Positions 16,447 through 25,747 of a DNA stretch of 40,902 nt are shown piece after piece. Source of the stretch: Minisyncoccota bacterium (GTDB lineage: Bacteria; Patescibacteriota; Minisyncoccia; Minisyncoccales; JAQTVQ01); the NCBI GenBank assembly GCA_028706715.1, contig JAQTVQ010000001.1:45262-86163 (forward strand), in the 5' to 3' direction. Positions within the stretch are counted from its first letter, which is position 1. Every line of letters begins with the position of its first letter. Under the pieces are notes generated by a model. That model searched no databases. It had not been told where the DNA came from and saw only the letters and a program-made list of their open reading frames with translations. The position numbers and the translations under genes were made by a program.

Positions 16447-16611
16447 AGAAAACTTTTTAATGACTCAATCTCTATTGAATTTTTAAACAAGAGAAGGCAA
16501 TCTCACGGTTTAAAAATTGTATCATTAAAAATTATTTAAAAATTAAAAATTCCAAGCAGAGATGTTCCTCTGATATTAAGAATTGATCAAGCCGGCTTGG
16601 CTGATTAGAGT

Positions 16612-18534
16612 TTAGCCGTTCTTCTCCTTGTATTCTCCTTCTTCAGCTTGCGGGCCGTCTTCTTTCTTCTGCTCCGGCTGTTCGGTCTGCGGTTCCGGCT
16701 GCGGTCCTTGCTGCTGGTACATTTGAGCTCCGATTTTTTGGAGAGACTGGGAAAGATCCTCCGTCTTGGATTTGACTTCGTCTATATTATCACTGTCTTT
16801 AACCTTTTTCAATTCCTCAATCTTTTGCTCCGCTTCTTGTTTCAATTCAGCCGGAACTTTTTCTCCAAGATCTTTCAGCGTCTTTTCTCCCGTATAAATC
16901 ATATTTTCCGCCAAATTTTTGGCTTCAATAGAGTCTTTGGTTTTTTGGTCCTGTTCCGCATACATTTCAGCGTCTTTCTTCATTCTTTCCACTTCTTCTT
17001 TGCTCAAGCCGATTGATCCTTGGACTTTGATGGATTGGGTTTTGCCGCTCGCTTTGTCTTTGGCGATTATGGTTAATATGCCGTTAGCGTCTATATCAAA
17101 ATTAACTTCAATTTGCGGCATGCCGCGCGGAGCAGGAGGAATGCCGTCAAGAATAAATTTGCCCAATGAACGATTATCGTTTGCCATAGGCCTCTCTCCC
17201 TGCAAAATATTAATTTCCACCGAAGGCTGGCTGTCAACGGCCGTTGAAAAAATTTGGCTTTTGGCTGTCGGGATGGTGGTGTTTTTCGGGATAACAACAG
17301 TGTTAATTCCTCCGAGAGTTTCTATTCCCAAAGACAAAGGCAAGACGTCAAGAAGCAAAACGCTTTTAATGTCTCCTTCGGGAGTGCGTCCTTCGGAGCG
17401 AGCTTTAAGAATTTCCGCTTCAATGGCCGCTCCCATAGCCACAACTTCTTCCGGGTTAATGGATTGGTTGGGCTCTTTTCCAAAATACTCCTTAACGGCA
17501 TTTTTAACCTGCGGGACAAGAGTGGTTCCTCCGACCAAGACTATCTCATTAATTTGGTCTTTGGAGAGCTTGGCTTCGCCTAAAGTTTTTTCAACTCTTT
17601 TAACGGATTGATCCACCAAATCACGGGTCATATTTTCAAATTCCGATTTGGTGATTTTAACGTCAAGATGCTTGGGTCCGGAAGCGTCGGCTGAAATAAA
17701 CGGCAGGTTTATAGACGTTTGGCCGGCGGTTGAAAGCTCTATTTTTGCTTTTTCAGCCGCCTCTTTTAACCTTTGCAAAGCCAAATTATCCTTATCCAAA
17801 TCAACTCCCTCGTTTTTCTTGAAATTTTCTATTATAAAATTCATTATTTTTTGGTCAAAGTCTTCCCCTCCCAAATGAGGTTCTCCTCCCGTTGCCAAAA
17901 CTTCCACTGTATCGGGAGAGACATCCAAAACAGTCACGTCAAAAGTTCCTCCGCCGAAATCGTAAACCAAAACTTTTTCAGCATTTTTGCGGCCAAGCCC
18001 GTAAGCCAAAGCGGCGGCTGTCGGTTCATTGATAATTCTCAAAACGTTAAAGCCGGCGATCTCTCCCGCTGTTTGAGTCGCTTTTCTTTGGGAATCGTCA
18101 AAATTAGCCGGACAAGTAATAACCGCATCCGTAATTTTTCCGCCAAGCTTTTCTTCGGCATCCAATTTTACTTTCTGCAAAAGCATTGAAGCTATTTCAA
18201 TGGGAGTGTGCCATTTTTCTCCCATCTTCACTTCCACTCCTCCATCTGCCCTTTCCTTGGATTCGTAAGGCATTCTTTTAACTTCTTTCTGCACTTCCGG
18301 ATCGGAAAATTTACGGCCGATGAATCTTTTTGCCGCGAAAATCGTATCTTTCGGATTCGCGATAGCCTGCCTTTGGGCAGAAATTCCTATCAGCCTTTCC
18401 CCTGTTTTAGTAACAGCAGCGTAAGAAGGAGTCAGCTTTGAACCCTCGCGGTTATCCAAAGCTTTTGGTTCGCCGTTCATAATTACGGCCATTTTTGTAA
18501 TTGAAGTTCCGAGATCTATTCCTAATACTTTCAT
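16612..18534 (-). CDS. dnaK: molecular chaperone DnaK (start reassigned to MKVLGIDLGTS)
   Basis: VLGIDLGTSITKMAVI, NEPTAAALAYGLG, DFGGGTFDVTVLD, VLLLDVLPLSLGIETLGG. Confidence 0.96.
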   Translation of the reverse strand: MKVLGIDLGTSITKMAVIMNGEPKALDNREGSKLTPSYAAVTKTGERLIGISAQRQAIANPKDTIFAAKRFIGRKFSDPEVQKEVKRMPYESKERADGGVEVKMGEKWHTPIEIASMLLQKVKLDAEEKLGGKITDAVITCPANFDDSQRKATQTAGEIAGFNVLRIINEPTAAALAYGLGRKNAEKVLVYDFGGGTFDVTVLDVSPDTVEVLATGGEPHLGGEDFDQKIMNFIIENFKKNEGVDLDKDNLALQRLKEAAEKAKIELSTAGQTSINLPFISADASGPKHLDVKITKSEFENMTRDLVDQSVKRVEKTLGEAKLSKDQINEIVLVGGTTLVPQVKNAVKEYFGKEPNQSINPEEVVAMGAAIEAEILKARSEGRTPEGDIKSVLLLDVLPLSLGIETLGGINTVVIPKNTTIPTAKSQIFSTAVDSQPSVEINILQGERPMANDNRSLGKFILDGIPPAPRGMPQIEVNFDIDANGILTIIAKDKASGKTQSIKVQGSIGLSKEEVERMKKDAEMYAEQDQKTKDSIEAKNLAENMIYTGEKTLKDLGEKVPAELKQEAEQKIEELKKVKDSDNIDEVKSKTEDLSQSLQKIGAQMYQQQGPQPEPQTEQPEQKKEDGPQAEEGEYKEKNG

Positions 18535-18663
18535 AAAATATTTTAGCCGATTGGGCATTCGCTCCAAACAATTTTAATTTTTGAAACGCCAAGCCTCAAT
18601 CAAACTTGATAATAAAGATTAACTGATTTATTTAAAAAACAATTTATAGTCTTATTATATAAA

Positions 18664-18690
18664 TTATCACTCTCTAGTCAAGAGTGCTAA
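18664..18690. promoter_or_regulatory. CIRCE element (HrcA operator) upstream of dnaK
   Basis: TTATCACTC-N9-GAGTGCTAA; - strand TTGACT-N16-TATAAT promoter overlaps it. Confidence 0.9.
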
Positions 18691-18713
18691 TTTAGAGAAG
18701 TATGATAAATATG

Positions 18714-18745
18714 AAAACCGGCCTCTTTGGAAAGAGGCCGGAACA
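18714..18745 (-). terminator. terminator after DUF11-type protein gene
   Basis: CCGGCCTCTTT-gg-AAAGAGGCCGG with TTTT on - strand. Confidence 0.75.
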
Positions 18746-18764
18746 ATCAAGAAATTATTTTTTA

Positions 18765-20858
18765 TTATTTGATGTTTTCTTTTTCGCGAATCTGGTTTAT
18801 CTTTTTGTCCAATATTCTTTGGCTGCGATAATTTCTGTTCTCTCTTCCCCTCAAAACCAGGCATTGGTCAAACTTGAACAAGGAATCTTTAAATAAAACT
18901 ATCAAGCCGACGGCCAATAATCCGGGCAGGATAAGATAATCCATTAAGCTGTCTTTCCATCCTGTGGGTATCTCCGTTGCGGCTCCGGCAACAGCTTTTT
19001 TGTTAACCACAACCATAGCGGAATCAACGCTGGTGTTGGAACTGTTATAAGCGGTGCCGGTATTTGTTAAAGTGGTATATCCGAAATTGAAATTATCGGC
19101 AGAAGCAACAATGGCTTGAAATGTAACCGTTTTGGATGAATTAGGAGCTATTTCTCCGAGATAATATCCCGAAATAACATTTCCCGTTACGAGAGATCCG
19201 TCAACTTTTACATTATCGTAATAATTCAATCTGTAGGGCAAAGCATCTTTAACATATACTCCGGAAGCAACTGTGTTGCTGTTATTCGTAATTCTCAGAT
19301 AAAAGTCCACCACTTCGCCGGGATAAGCTTCCGCTGAATTTGTCCAATTATATTCTCCTCTTGTGATGTTGCGAACCAGTTTGTTCAAAACAAGATTTCC
19401 GCCAGTGGTTGTTGACTTTATCACATTGACTTGGGCTGAAGCATAAGACTGCGAAACATTCGTGGCATAAGTATAGGCATAGTTGGTTAAAGTAGTGTTG
19501 CTGCTTCCAAAATAACTGTCGCTGTAAACAGTGGCGTCAAAAGTAATGGTTTTCGTGCTTCCGGAATTAATCGTCCCCAAATTGATGCCGCTGGCAAGGC
19601 TGCTGGCCGAATAGCCGTAATAAACGCCGTTTATATAGAGGTTTCCGCTGTAGCTCATATTGGACGGTAAAGTGTCCTTTAAGATAACGTTCTCCGCGGC
19701 TGTCTGTCCGCTGGAATAAATATCTATTTTATAAGATACTTTTTCTCCGGGGTTGGCATTGACTGAAGAACTCCAGTAAGTGCCGTCTGTCACATTTTTA
19801 ACTGTTTTTGTAATGCTTAAATTGGAATTGCCGGAAGTGCCGGACAAAACAGCCTCAAAAACAAAGTGTCCTTGATCTTCGCATGTCCCGTCAATATCTC
19901 CCATATTGTATTCAACAGTTCCATAGCTCGGAGAAACATTTACATTTTGGGCAACAGTAGATTGATGCGGATACCAATAGCCGATAGTGTCAAAATTTAA
20001 ATTAGCGGTTCCGCTATTAAGATAAATTACTGCCGTATCCGAAGCTGCAACGGCATTGTCGGCTGTAACATATCCGTTAACGGAAATTTGGCTTTGAGCC
20101 GCTGTTGGGAAATTAAGCCTGGCTTTTGTATTATGGGCGACAGATCCTTCTCCGGTATTGTGATAATAAATATCAAAAGCGATTCTGTCTCCGGGATTGG
20201 CGGTAACAGAGCTCTGCCACGTAGTATCTCCGCGAGTCCTGTTTTTAACTCTTAATGTCTCAAAGTCATTGCTGGCATTATTAAATTGAGGAGTTTGGGT
20301 TTGAGATGACCCGGAAATTACTCCTTCAAAAACCACATGGCCTCCATATTGGTCTCCTCCGGAAATTTGGCCGATATTAACCAAAATGCTGTTTGATTGC
20401 AAGAAAGAGACATTGACACTGTTAGCGCTGGTTTGATTGTTCGGATAAAATTTTGCGGTATTGTCAAAAGTAAAATTATAGCAATTGCTATTGCTGATAG
20501 TCACATATCCCAAACTATAAACATAGCTGGCATTGTCGGCATAAGCATAAGCCTTAAATCTCATTTGTCCTCCCTGGTTGTCTTCAAAGTCTAATCTTAT
20601 TTTCGCATTTTGAGCAATTGTATCAGGAAGAGTGTTTTTATAATAAACATCAAAAGCAATCCTGTCTCCGGGATTGGCGGGAACGCTAGCTTGCCAAGTG
20701 GCAGTGCTTTGAGTTCTGTTCTTCAAGCCAAGAGTGCTGTAAAAAACAGCATTTGTTCCGGCTATTGCGGTATCAATAACAAAGGCTTGGCCGATTAGAA
20801 CTAAGCCAAAAACCGCAATGCTGGCCTTTTTGAAAATTTGTTTGGTTTTACTATTCAT
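18765..20858 (-). CDS. surface protein with four DUF11-like repeats and C-terminal membrane anchor
   Basis: Signal peptide; repeated NPGDRIAFDxYYxNT and VKDxLPxxxxY...; C-terminal EIPTGWKDSLMDYLILPGLLAVGLIVLFKDSLFK. Confidence 0.85.
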   Translation of the reverse strand: MNSKTKQIFKKASIAVFGLVLIGQAFVIDTAIAGTNAVFYSTLGLKNRTQSTATWQASVPANPGDRIAFDVYYKNTLPDTIAQNAKIRLDFEDNQGGQMRFKAYAYADNASYVYSLGYVTISNSNCYNFTFDNTAKFYPNNQTSANSVNVSFLQSNSILVNIGQISGGDQYGGHVVFEGVISGSSQTQTPQFNNASNDFETLRVKNRTRGDTTWQSSVTANPGDRIAFDIYYHNTGEGSVAHNTKARLNFPTAAQSQISVNGYVTADNAVAASDTAVIYLNSGTANLNFDTIGYWYPHQSTVAQNVNVSPSYGTVEYNMGDIDGTCEDQGHFVFEAVLSGTSGNSNLSITKTVKNVTDGTYWSSSVNANPGEKVSYKIDIYSSGQTAAENVILKDTLPSNMSYSGNLYINGVYYGYSASSLASGINLGTINSGSTKTITFDATVYSDSYFGSSNTTLTNYAYTYATNVSQSYASAQVNVIKSTTTGGNLVLNKLVRNITRGEYNWTNSAEAYPGEVVDFYLRITNNSNTVASGVYVKDALPYRLNYYDNVKVDGSLVTGNVISGYYLGEIAPNSSKTVTFQAIVASADNFNFGYTTLTNTGTAYNSSNTSVDSAMVVVNKKAVAGAATEIPTGWKDSLMDYLILPGLLAVGLIVLFKDSLFKFDQCLVLRGRENRNYRSQRILDKKINQIREKENIK

Positions 20859-20971
20859 AAATTTAGCCGCTTTGCTGATTTAGCAGACAAAGCCCTAATT
20901 TTTATTATATTTTTGTAATTTTTTATTTTTCATACTTTACATCTTTTACTTATTTTTGTCAAGGTCAAAAT

Positions 20972-21001
20972 AAAAAGAAGACATGGCAATGTCTTCTTTT
21001 T
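20972..21001 (-). terminator. Rho-independent terminator
   Basis: AAAAAGAAGACAT-ggca-ATGTCTTCTTTTT. Confidence 0.8.
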
Positions 21002-21011
21002 TCCTAATGGA

Positions 21012-22256
21012 TTACGGGGGGCTCCATCCTGATGAGCAAGTAGTGCAAGTAGTAACTACTGCTGAAGGAGCTGGTGCTGGAGGAAGCGGAGATGGAGGAA
21101 CATAAACCGTTCCGCTTGAACCTTCTATTTCTACCGGCGTGCAATTTTGAGTGCACCCGGAAGAAACGGTCGGCACAGACGGAGGCGGCGGAGGAGCAAT
21201 CACTTGTTGCGGCGCAGAAACCGGATCAGTCTGATTGTTAATAACAATGTTGTTATTAACAATTACTGTCGGTTGTTCACAGCTTCCGCTACAACAACCT
21301 GTGGCGCAAACAGGTTCTTGAATAATAACCTTTTGCTTGCACATAGAGTTTTCACACCCGTAAGGGCACGACTCTGTTGTTCGCCAAAATTCTTCCGCCT
21401 TGCAATAAGGCTGACCGCCAAACGGCTGGACGCAACTGCGAATAATCTTTTCTTTCCATTCCCGATAATTACCGCTACAGCGATAATAACTGGAACCGGA
21501 AAAATATTCAGTTCTCCCGCAGTCTTCAACAAGACCCTGGCGGATACCGTTAACATAATTCCATACATCACCGTTGTAACATTTCTTTTCTGTCACAGTG
21601 GCAACTACCCTTGCACGGCAAGAGCCATTGTCACAGTAGTATCCGGAAGCGCAATCCTGTCTTTGCCAAACTAGGCAGTTGCCTGATCTGACACAAACTT
21701 CCCTTTGGTCGCCGGTTAAACATCCGGCAACACACCTAGCCTGTCCCGCATAAGCACAGTTGCTTGTGCAAGAAGGAGGCTGGTAAGTTTGAACAGAAGC
21801 AACGACGCCGCAAGTGCCAACACTCTGGCAGTTAACCGTTTGGTTAGCAACAGTTTGATTTTCAACGGTTTGATTTTTAACCGTTGAATTTTCAACCCAT
21901 TGGTTTTCCACTTCTTGGTTAGTTACAACTTGTTTTTCAACAAATTGCGTCTGAACGTTTGAAGTCTCAACGTTTTGAGTTGCGACCGTTTGCTCGGTGA
22001 CCGTTTGTTTCTGAACTGTTTGGTTGGTCACTTCCATCTTCGCCACTTTTAGCGGTTTTGCTTCGTCTTGCAGTCTTTCTTCAATCTTCTCAACGGTCTT
22101 ATCAGAGGTTTTGTCAACAATTTCGTTGACCACTTCTCCTAAACCGTTTAGCTGAGGACTGTCAGAAGTATTTCTATAAATGGCCCAAGCGAGGACCATG
22201 ATGACAGCCAATACCACTAAAAGCCAGATCCAATTAGGCTTTTTTTCTTGAGCCAT
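21012..22256 (-). CDS. membrane-anchored repeat and Cys-rich surface protein, function unknown
   Basis: MAQEKKPNWIWLLVVLAVIMVLAWAIY anchor, 14 perfect VxxQx-type pentads, long Cys-rich region, Pro-rich tail. Confidence 0.75.
   Translation of the reverse strand: MAQEKKPNWIWLLVVLAVIMVLAWAIYRNTSDSPQLNGLGEVVNEIVDKTSDKTVEKIEERLQDEAKPLKVAKMEVTNQTVQKQTVTEQTVATQNVETSNVQTQFVEKQVVTNQEVENQWVENSTVKNQTVENQTVANQTVNCQSVGTCGVVASVQTYQPPSCTSNCAYAGQARCVAGCLTGDQREVCVRSGNCLVWQRQDCASGYYCDNGSCRARVVATVTEKKCYNGDVWNYVNGIRQGLVEDCGRTEYFSGSSYYRCSGNYREWKEKIIRSCVQPFGGQPYCKAEEFWRTTESCPYGCENSMCKQKVIIQEPVCATGCCSGSCEQPTVIVNNNIVINNQTDPVSAPQQVIAPPPPPSVPTVSSGCTQNCTPVEIEGSSGTVYVPPSPLPPAPAPSAVVTTCTTCSSGWSPP
21822..22031 (-). repeat. 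15-nt periodic coding repeat (14 pentapeptide units)
   Basis: VTNQT VQKQT VTEQT VATQN VETSN VQTQF VEKQV VTNQE VENQW VENST VKNQT VENQT VANQT VNCQS. Confidence 0.9.
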
Positions 22257-22346
22257 TTTTTTGCATTGCAACTTACGCTTTTGCGAATCATTGCAACGCT
22301 ATTTTAATGCTTTCCTTTTTCGACTTTTTTTAAAAGATCTTACAAA

Positions 22347-22427
22347 GTTCGAAAATTATCATTATTGGCGGACTAGGCTCAATAATGATTTTTTAGCCTT
22401 TTTACGGCCAAAAAATCATTATCGAAC
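22347..22427. promoter_or_regulatory. nested or alternative hairpins between sortase and repeat-protein genes
   Basis: ATCATTATTG (22358-22367) / CAATAATGAT (22380-22389); ATAATGATTTTTT (22382-22394) / AAAAAATCATTAT (22410-22422); outer GTTCGA / TCGAAC. Confidence 0.7.
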
Positions 22428-23102
22428 AGCTTCAATGATAATTCTGCGGTTCCCTATATTCGGGGGCCAGCATGTGCTTAAGAATAACACATTTTCGTAA
22501 TTTGTCAAGGACGGAACAAGCTCGTCTCCCGGATCAACCAAAAATTGCCTTATCACCGTATAAGCATATTGGCGGCCTTTAAAGTAAATAAAAATCTGAT
22601 CATTTTTCTGTAATTCGTCCAAACGGTTAAAAATTCCGTAATAATTTACTTTTGGCCAATTAGTCGGGGCGGTATGGCCTAAAACTATAGTTGTCCCTTT
22701 CTCCGAAGGCAATTCGGAACTTGGATAAATCATCACTCCCTTTTTTAAAGAAGCCTCTATGTCCTCTACATCTTCGCTGGGACTGGTTGTCAAAGGAACC
22801 TCCACTCCTATTTTTTCAATAACCAGGCTGTCTTCTTTTTGGATTATCTTTGCGTTTTTCTCTTGTTCCCCGTCCGTGCTATTTTTTTCAGCTTGTTGGG
22901 ACGGCTCAATCCCTTTTTCAGACATAAAATTCTTTCCGCTTTCAGAAAAAAAATCTTCGGCCGCGTTGGTTAAAAATTGGAAATTAACAGCCCATGAAAT
23001 TTGGTTCCAATTTAAAGCAAAAAGCGCAATCAGATAAAAGACTGCGAAAAATTTAATATAACGCTTGTTGGCTTCAAAAAATTGCTTAATCATAATTTCC
23101 AA
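22419..23102 (-). CDS. sortase family protein
   Basis: Single N-terminal TM, VVLGHTAPTNWPKVNYYGIFNRLDEL (catalytic H) and LFLSTCWPPNIGNRRIII (TLxTC-type). Confidence 0.87.
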   Translation of the reverse strand: MEIMIKQFFEANKRYIKFFAVFYLIALFALNWNQISWAVNFQFLTNAAEDFFSESGKNFMSEKGIEPSQQAEKNSTDGEQEKNAKIIQKEDSLVIEKIGVEVPLTTSPSEDVEDIEASLKKGVMIYPSSELPSEKGTTIVLGHTAPTNWPKVNYYGIFNRLDELQKNDQIFIYFKGRQYAYTVIRQFLVDPGDELVPSLTNYENVLFLSTCWPPNIGNRRIIIEAVR

Positions 23103-23106
23103 AAAT

Positions 23107-24195
23107 TTATCCGATAATCAGATTGTGGGGTATGAACCGCAAAATAATTATTTTATCAAAAACCAGCAATATGCCGAAAACCATCATAAAAAAGGTGCCC
23201 TTAAGCATTAAATCCTTATGCTGGATTCTTATTTTGATAAATATATTCAGCATCATTCCAAGCATAACCGCCAGCAAGGAAAGAAAAGTCATTTTTTCAA
23301 TTATTTTAAAATAGTCAACAGAAAAGAATTGCATCGCTTTTGTCCTCCAATCCGGTTTTATTTCTTGGACCCGGGTTAAAGGAGCGGCAGAAGCAACGCT
23401 TTTTTTATTTTCAGATTCAGTTGAGGACGGAGATTCGGATGAAAGAAAAGTTAAAGATTCTTCTTGGTTTTGATCGGATTCTTCTTCTTCGGGCAAGCTT
23501 GAACCGTTCAAATTTTGGCCGGCCGCCTCCAGGCCTAAAACAGCTTCTTTTTTCTCCTGCGTTGTTTGATCTGCAACGGCAAGAGGCGTTTTGGCTTCAA
23601 CGGCAAGCTTGGCTTGTCCATTTTTTAGTTTGCTTCCGAACATCTGAACGACAACCGTAATCTCCTGGCCTTGATAATCTCCCGTGGCTATCCCGATGCC
23701 CATTTCTTCGTAGCCGGAATTAATTATATTGGCAAAATGGCTTGGAGACTCTTTCCACGCCTGCACCACTTCTTCCCCGTCAACAAATCCTATCGCCAAG
23801 TTCTCCCCGGCTTTTTGATAATCGTATCCGGCAAGCTTTATCCAATACCAAGGTGTTTTCCCCCGGGGGCTGTTATGGCTGAAGTAATCAAAATTCAGCA
23901 TATCTTGGGCTTTAAGAGCAGCGGCCTGATCAAGAAGCGGATTGGATTTCAGGTCTTGCAATCCAAAATATTTTCTTTCTTGGTTGGTAAGATTAATTAG
24001 AGATCCTTTTGTGATGGAAGCAAAAAGAGAAGTTTGATAAAAACAAGTAAAAGCCGGCAGAACCGCGAATTTTGCGACCAGCAAAATGGCCAAATAATAT
24101 ATTAAAAAATTGCTGTCTAAAAATTTCGGTCGGAAATTATTCTCTTGGACGGGAATAAAAACAATTTTTAGTTTCAAAAAAATTTCTTTAATCAT
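23107..24195 (-). CDS. CAP/SCP (YkwD-like) domain membrane protein
   Basis: LINLTNQERKYFGLQDLKSNPLLDQAAALKAQDMLNFDYFSHNSPRGKTPWYWIKLAGYDYQKAGENLAIGF...SPSHFANIINSGYEEMGIG. Confidence 0.9.
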   Translation of the reverse strand: MIKEIFLKLKIVFIPVQENNFRPKFLDSNFLIYYLAILLVAKFAVLPAFTCFYQTSLFASITKGSLINLTNQERKYFGLQDLKSNPLLDQAAALKAQDMLNFDYFSHNSPRGKTPWYWIKLAGYDYQKAGENLAIGFVDGEEVVQAWKESPSHFANIINSGYEEMGIGIATGDYQGQEITVVVQMFGSKLKNGQAKLAVEAKTPLAVADQTTQEKKEAVLGLEAAGQNLNGSSLPEEEESDQNQEESLTFLSSESPSSTESENKKSVASAAPLTRVQEIKPDWRTKAMQFFSVDYFKIIEKMTFLSLLAVMLGMMLNIFIKIRIQHKDLMLKGTFFMMVFGILLVFDKIIILRFIPHNLIIG

Positions 24196-24235
24196 TATAT
24201 TTTTATTATAATACTTTTATTGCTTTTTGTCAAAC

Positions 24236-24264
24236 AAAAGCAAGGATGGTTTCCCTTGCTTTAA
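24236..24264 (-). terminator. terminator after grpE
   Basis: AAAGCAAGG-atggtttc-CCTTGCTTT. Confidence 0.65.
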
Positions 24265-24352
24265 AAGTCTGTATTTTTATGCTAAAAGCCAAGCTAAATT
24301 TTTAAAACGCCTTTGATTATGACAGCTATCAGTTTAAAAATTTATCATTTAT

Positions 24353-24871
24353 TTACTTGGCTATCCTTACCCTTGCCGGCCTGATTACTCGTCCTTGCAA
24401 AGTATAGCCTTTCTGCAGCTCTTCAATAACCGTTCCGGGTTCTTTGTCCGTTTCTTCCACCTCTTCAACCACTTCATGAAAATTAGGATCAAATTTTTCT
24501 TCAAGAGATTTTATTTCCTCAACGTCCTGCTTTTTTAAAAATTCCAAAAACTGGCTTTTAATTTGAAGCATCCCTTGCATATTGTTATCTTTCTTCGCCT
24601 CCGCGGACAAGATTTTTTCCGCCATATTAAAGCTGTCCAAAATCGGTAAAAGGCCGGAAACAAAATTCTCGGTGGAGTATCTTAGCATATCGGAAAAATT
24701 CCCCGCTTCTTCTTTTTTATAATTTAAAAAATCCGCTCTCGCCCTTTGCCAGCCGGCCAAATATTCCTCTTTTTGCTTTTGGCTTTCCTCCAGCTCTTTC
24801 TTCAATTCTTCAATATTTTCCCCTTCTTGCTGAAAATTAATTTCCTCTTTTTTGTTTTTTTCTTCCGCCAT
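24353..24871 (-). CDS. grpE: nucleotide exchange factor GrpE
   Basis: YLAGWQRARADFLNYKKE...LLPILDSFNMAEK...FDPNFHEVVEEV...LQKGYTLQGRVIRPARVRIAK. Confidence 0.94.
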   Translation of the reverse strand: MAEEKNKKEEINFQQEGENIEELKKELEESQKQKEEYLAGWQRARADFLNYKKEEAGNFSDMLRYSTENFVSGLLPILDSFNMAEKILSAEAKKDNNMQGMLQIKSQFLEFLKKQDVEEIKSLEEKFDPNFHEVVEEVEETDKEPGTVIEELQKGYTLQGRVIRPARVRIAK

Positions 24872-24877
24872 ATCTTT

Positions 24878-25585
24878 TTAAATGTTTTCTAAAAATTTCT
24901 TGAAAGAATTTATTAAATTAATATTTTTCTCATAAGGCATTCTTTTGGGCCCTAAAATCGCCACAAATCCCGTTTTCCTGTCCGGAAAGGAAAATTTTGA
25001 AATAATAAGGCTAAAATCGCCAGCCTGCGGCAGAGGATTTTCCGCGCCTATTAAAATCTGCATTTCCTCCTGCCCGAAATCTCCTATTTTTTCTTCAACT
25101 TCATCGGCTATTTTGGCAAAACGCTCCGCATAGCCAAGGCTTTCAAACTCCGGCTCCCTAAAAATTCCGCTCCATCCTTCTTTAACCGCTATCTCTTCTT
25201 CCGGGAAATAAGCGCTTGCCAAGCTGGAAGTTTCTTGAGCTATTTTTTTTGCCATCAAACGGGTAAGCCTAAAAGAATCCTCTATTTGTTCTTCAAAATC
25301 CTTCCATACGTCCAAAAAATCTTCCTTTTCCCGATAAATTTTTTCCTTTAAAAGGCAGTCTACGAAAAAACGATAGCCCTTGTCGGTCGGCACGCGCCCG
25401 GCCGAAGTGTGCGGCTGGCTAAGATAGCCTTCATTGGCCAGTTTTTGCATTTCATTTCTAATGGTTGCGGGACAAACTCCGAATTGATATTTTTCATCCA
25501 AAAATTGCGAACTTACAGGTTCGGCTGAATCAATATATTCTTGGATTAACAAATTTAAAATTTGCTCCTGGCGGATTGATAGCAT
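24878..25585 (-). CDS. hrcA: heat-inducible transcription repressor HrcA
   Basis: RQEQILNLLIQEYIDSAEPVSSQFL, CPATIRNEMQKLANEGYLSQPHTSAGRVPTDKGYRFFVD. Confidence 0.93.
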   Translation of the reverse strand: MLSIRQEQILNLLIQEYIDSAEPVSSQFLDEKYQFGVCPATIRNEMQKLANEGYLSQPHTSAGRVPTDKGYRFFVDCLLKEKIYREKEDFLDVWKDFEEQIEDSFRLTRLMAKKIAQETSSLASAYFPEEEIAVKEGWSGIFREPEFESLGYAERFAKIADEVEEKIGDFGQEEMQILIGAENPLPQAGDFSLIISKFSFPDRKTGFVAILGPKRMPYEKNINLINSFKKFLENI

Positions 25586-25607
25586 AATGTTTTTTAATCA
25601 TAAAATC

Positions 25608-25634
25608 TTAGCACTCCTCTGTCAAGATTGCTAA
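25608..25634. promoter_or_regulatory. CIRCE element upstream of hrcA
   Basis: TTAGCACTC-N9-GATTGCTAA; - strand TTGACA-N17-TATGAT embedded. Confidence 0.9.
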
Positions 25635-25747
25635 TTGGAGAGAAATCCTTTTTTGGAGACAGAAAGAATTCCTTTATATTTGCCCGGCTTGAAAATTAAA
25701 GCTAAAATAAATAAAAATAATCTTAATAAATTTTTTAATTTCCGCCT

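Noticed and set aside
16919-17611. 230-aa + strand ORF opposite dnaK (and other long + strand ORFs at 16648, 17773, 15640)
   Set aside because: Antisense shadows of the dnaK and dnaJ coding regions; codon bias on the sense strand leaves the opposite frames open.
21147-21674. 175-aa + strand ORF opposite the Cys-rich protein
   Set aside because: Antisense shadow; low-complexity Arg-rich start comes from the poly-Pro codons on the other strand.
21822-22031. 15-nt periodic repeat as a CRISPR or minisatellite array
   Set aside because: Period is 15 nt with no conserved repeat/spacer structure and the reading frame is maintained, so it is a coding repeat.
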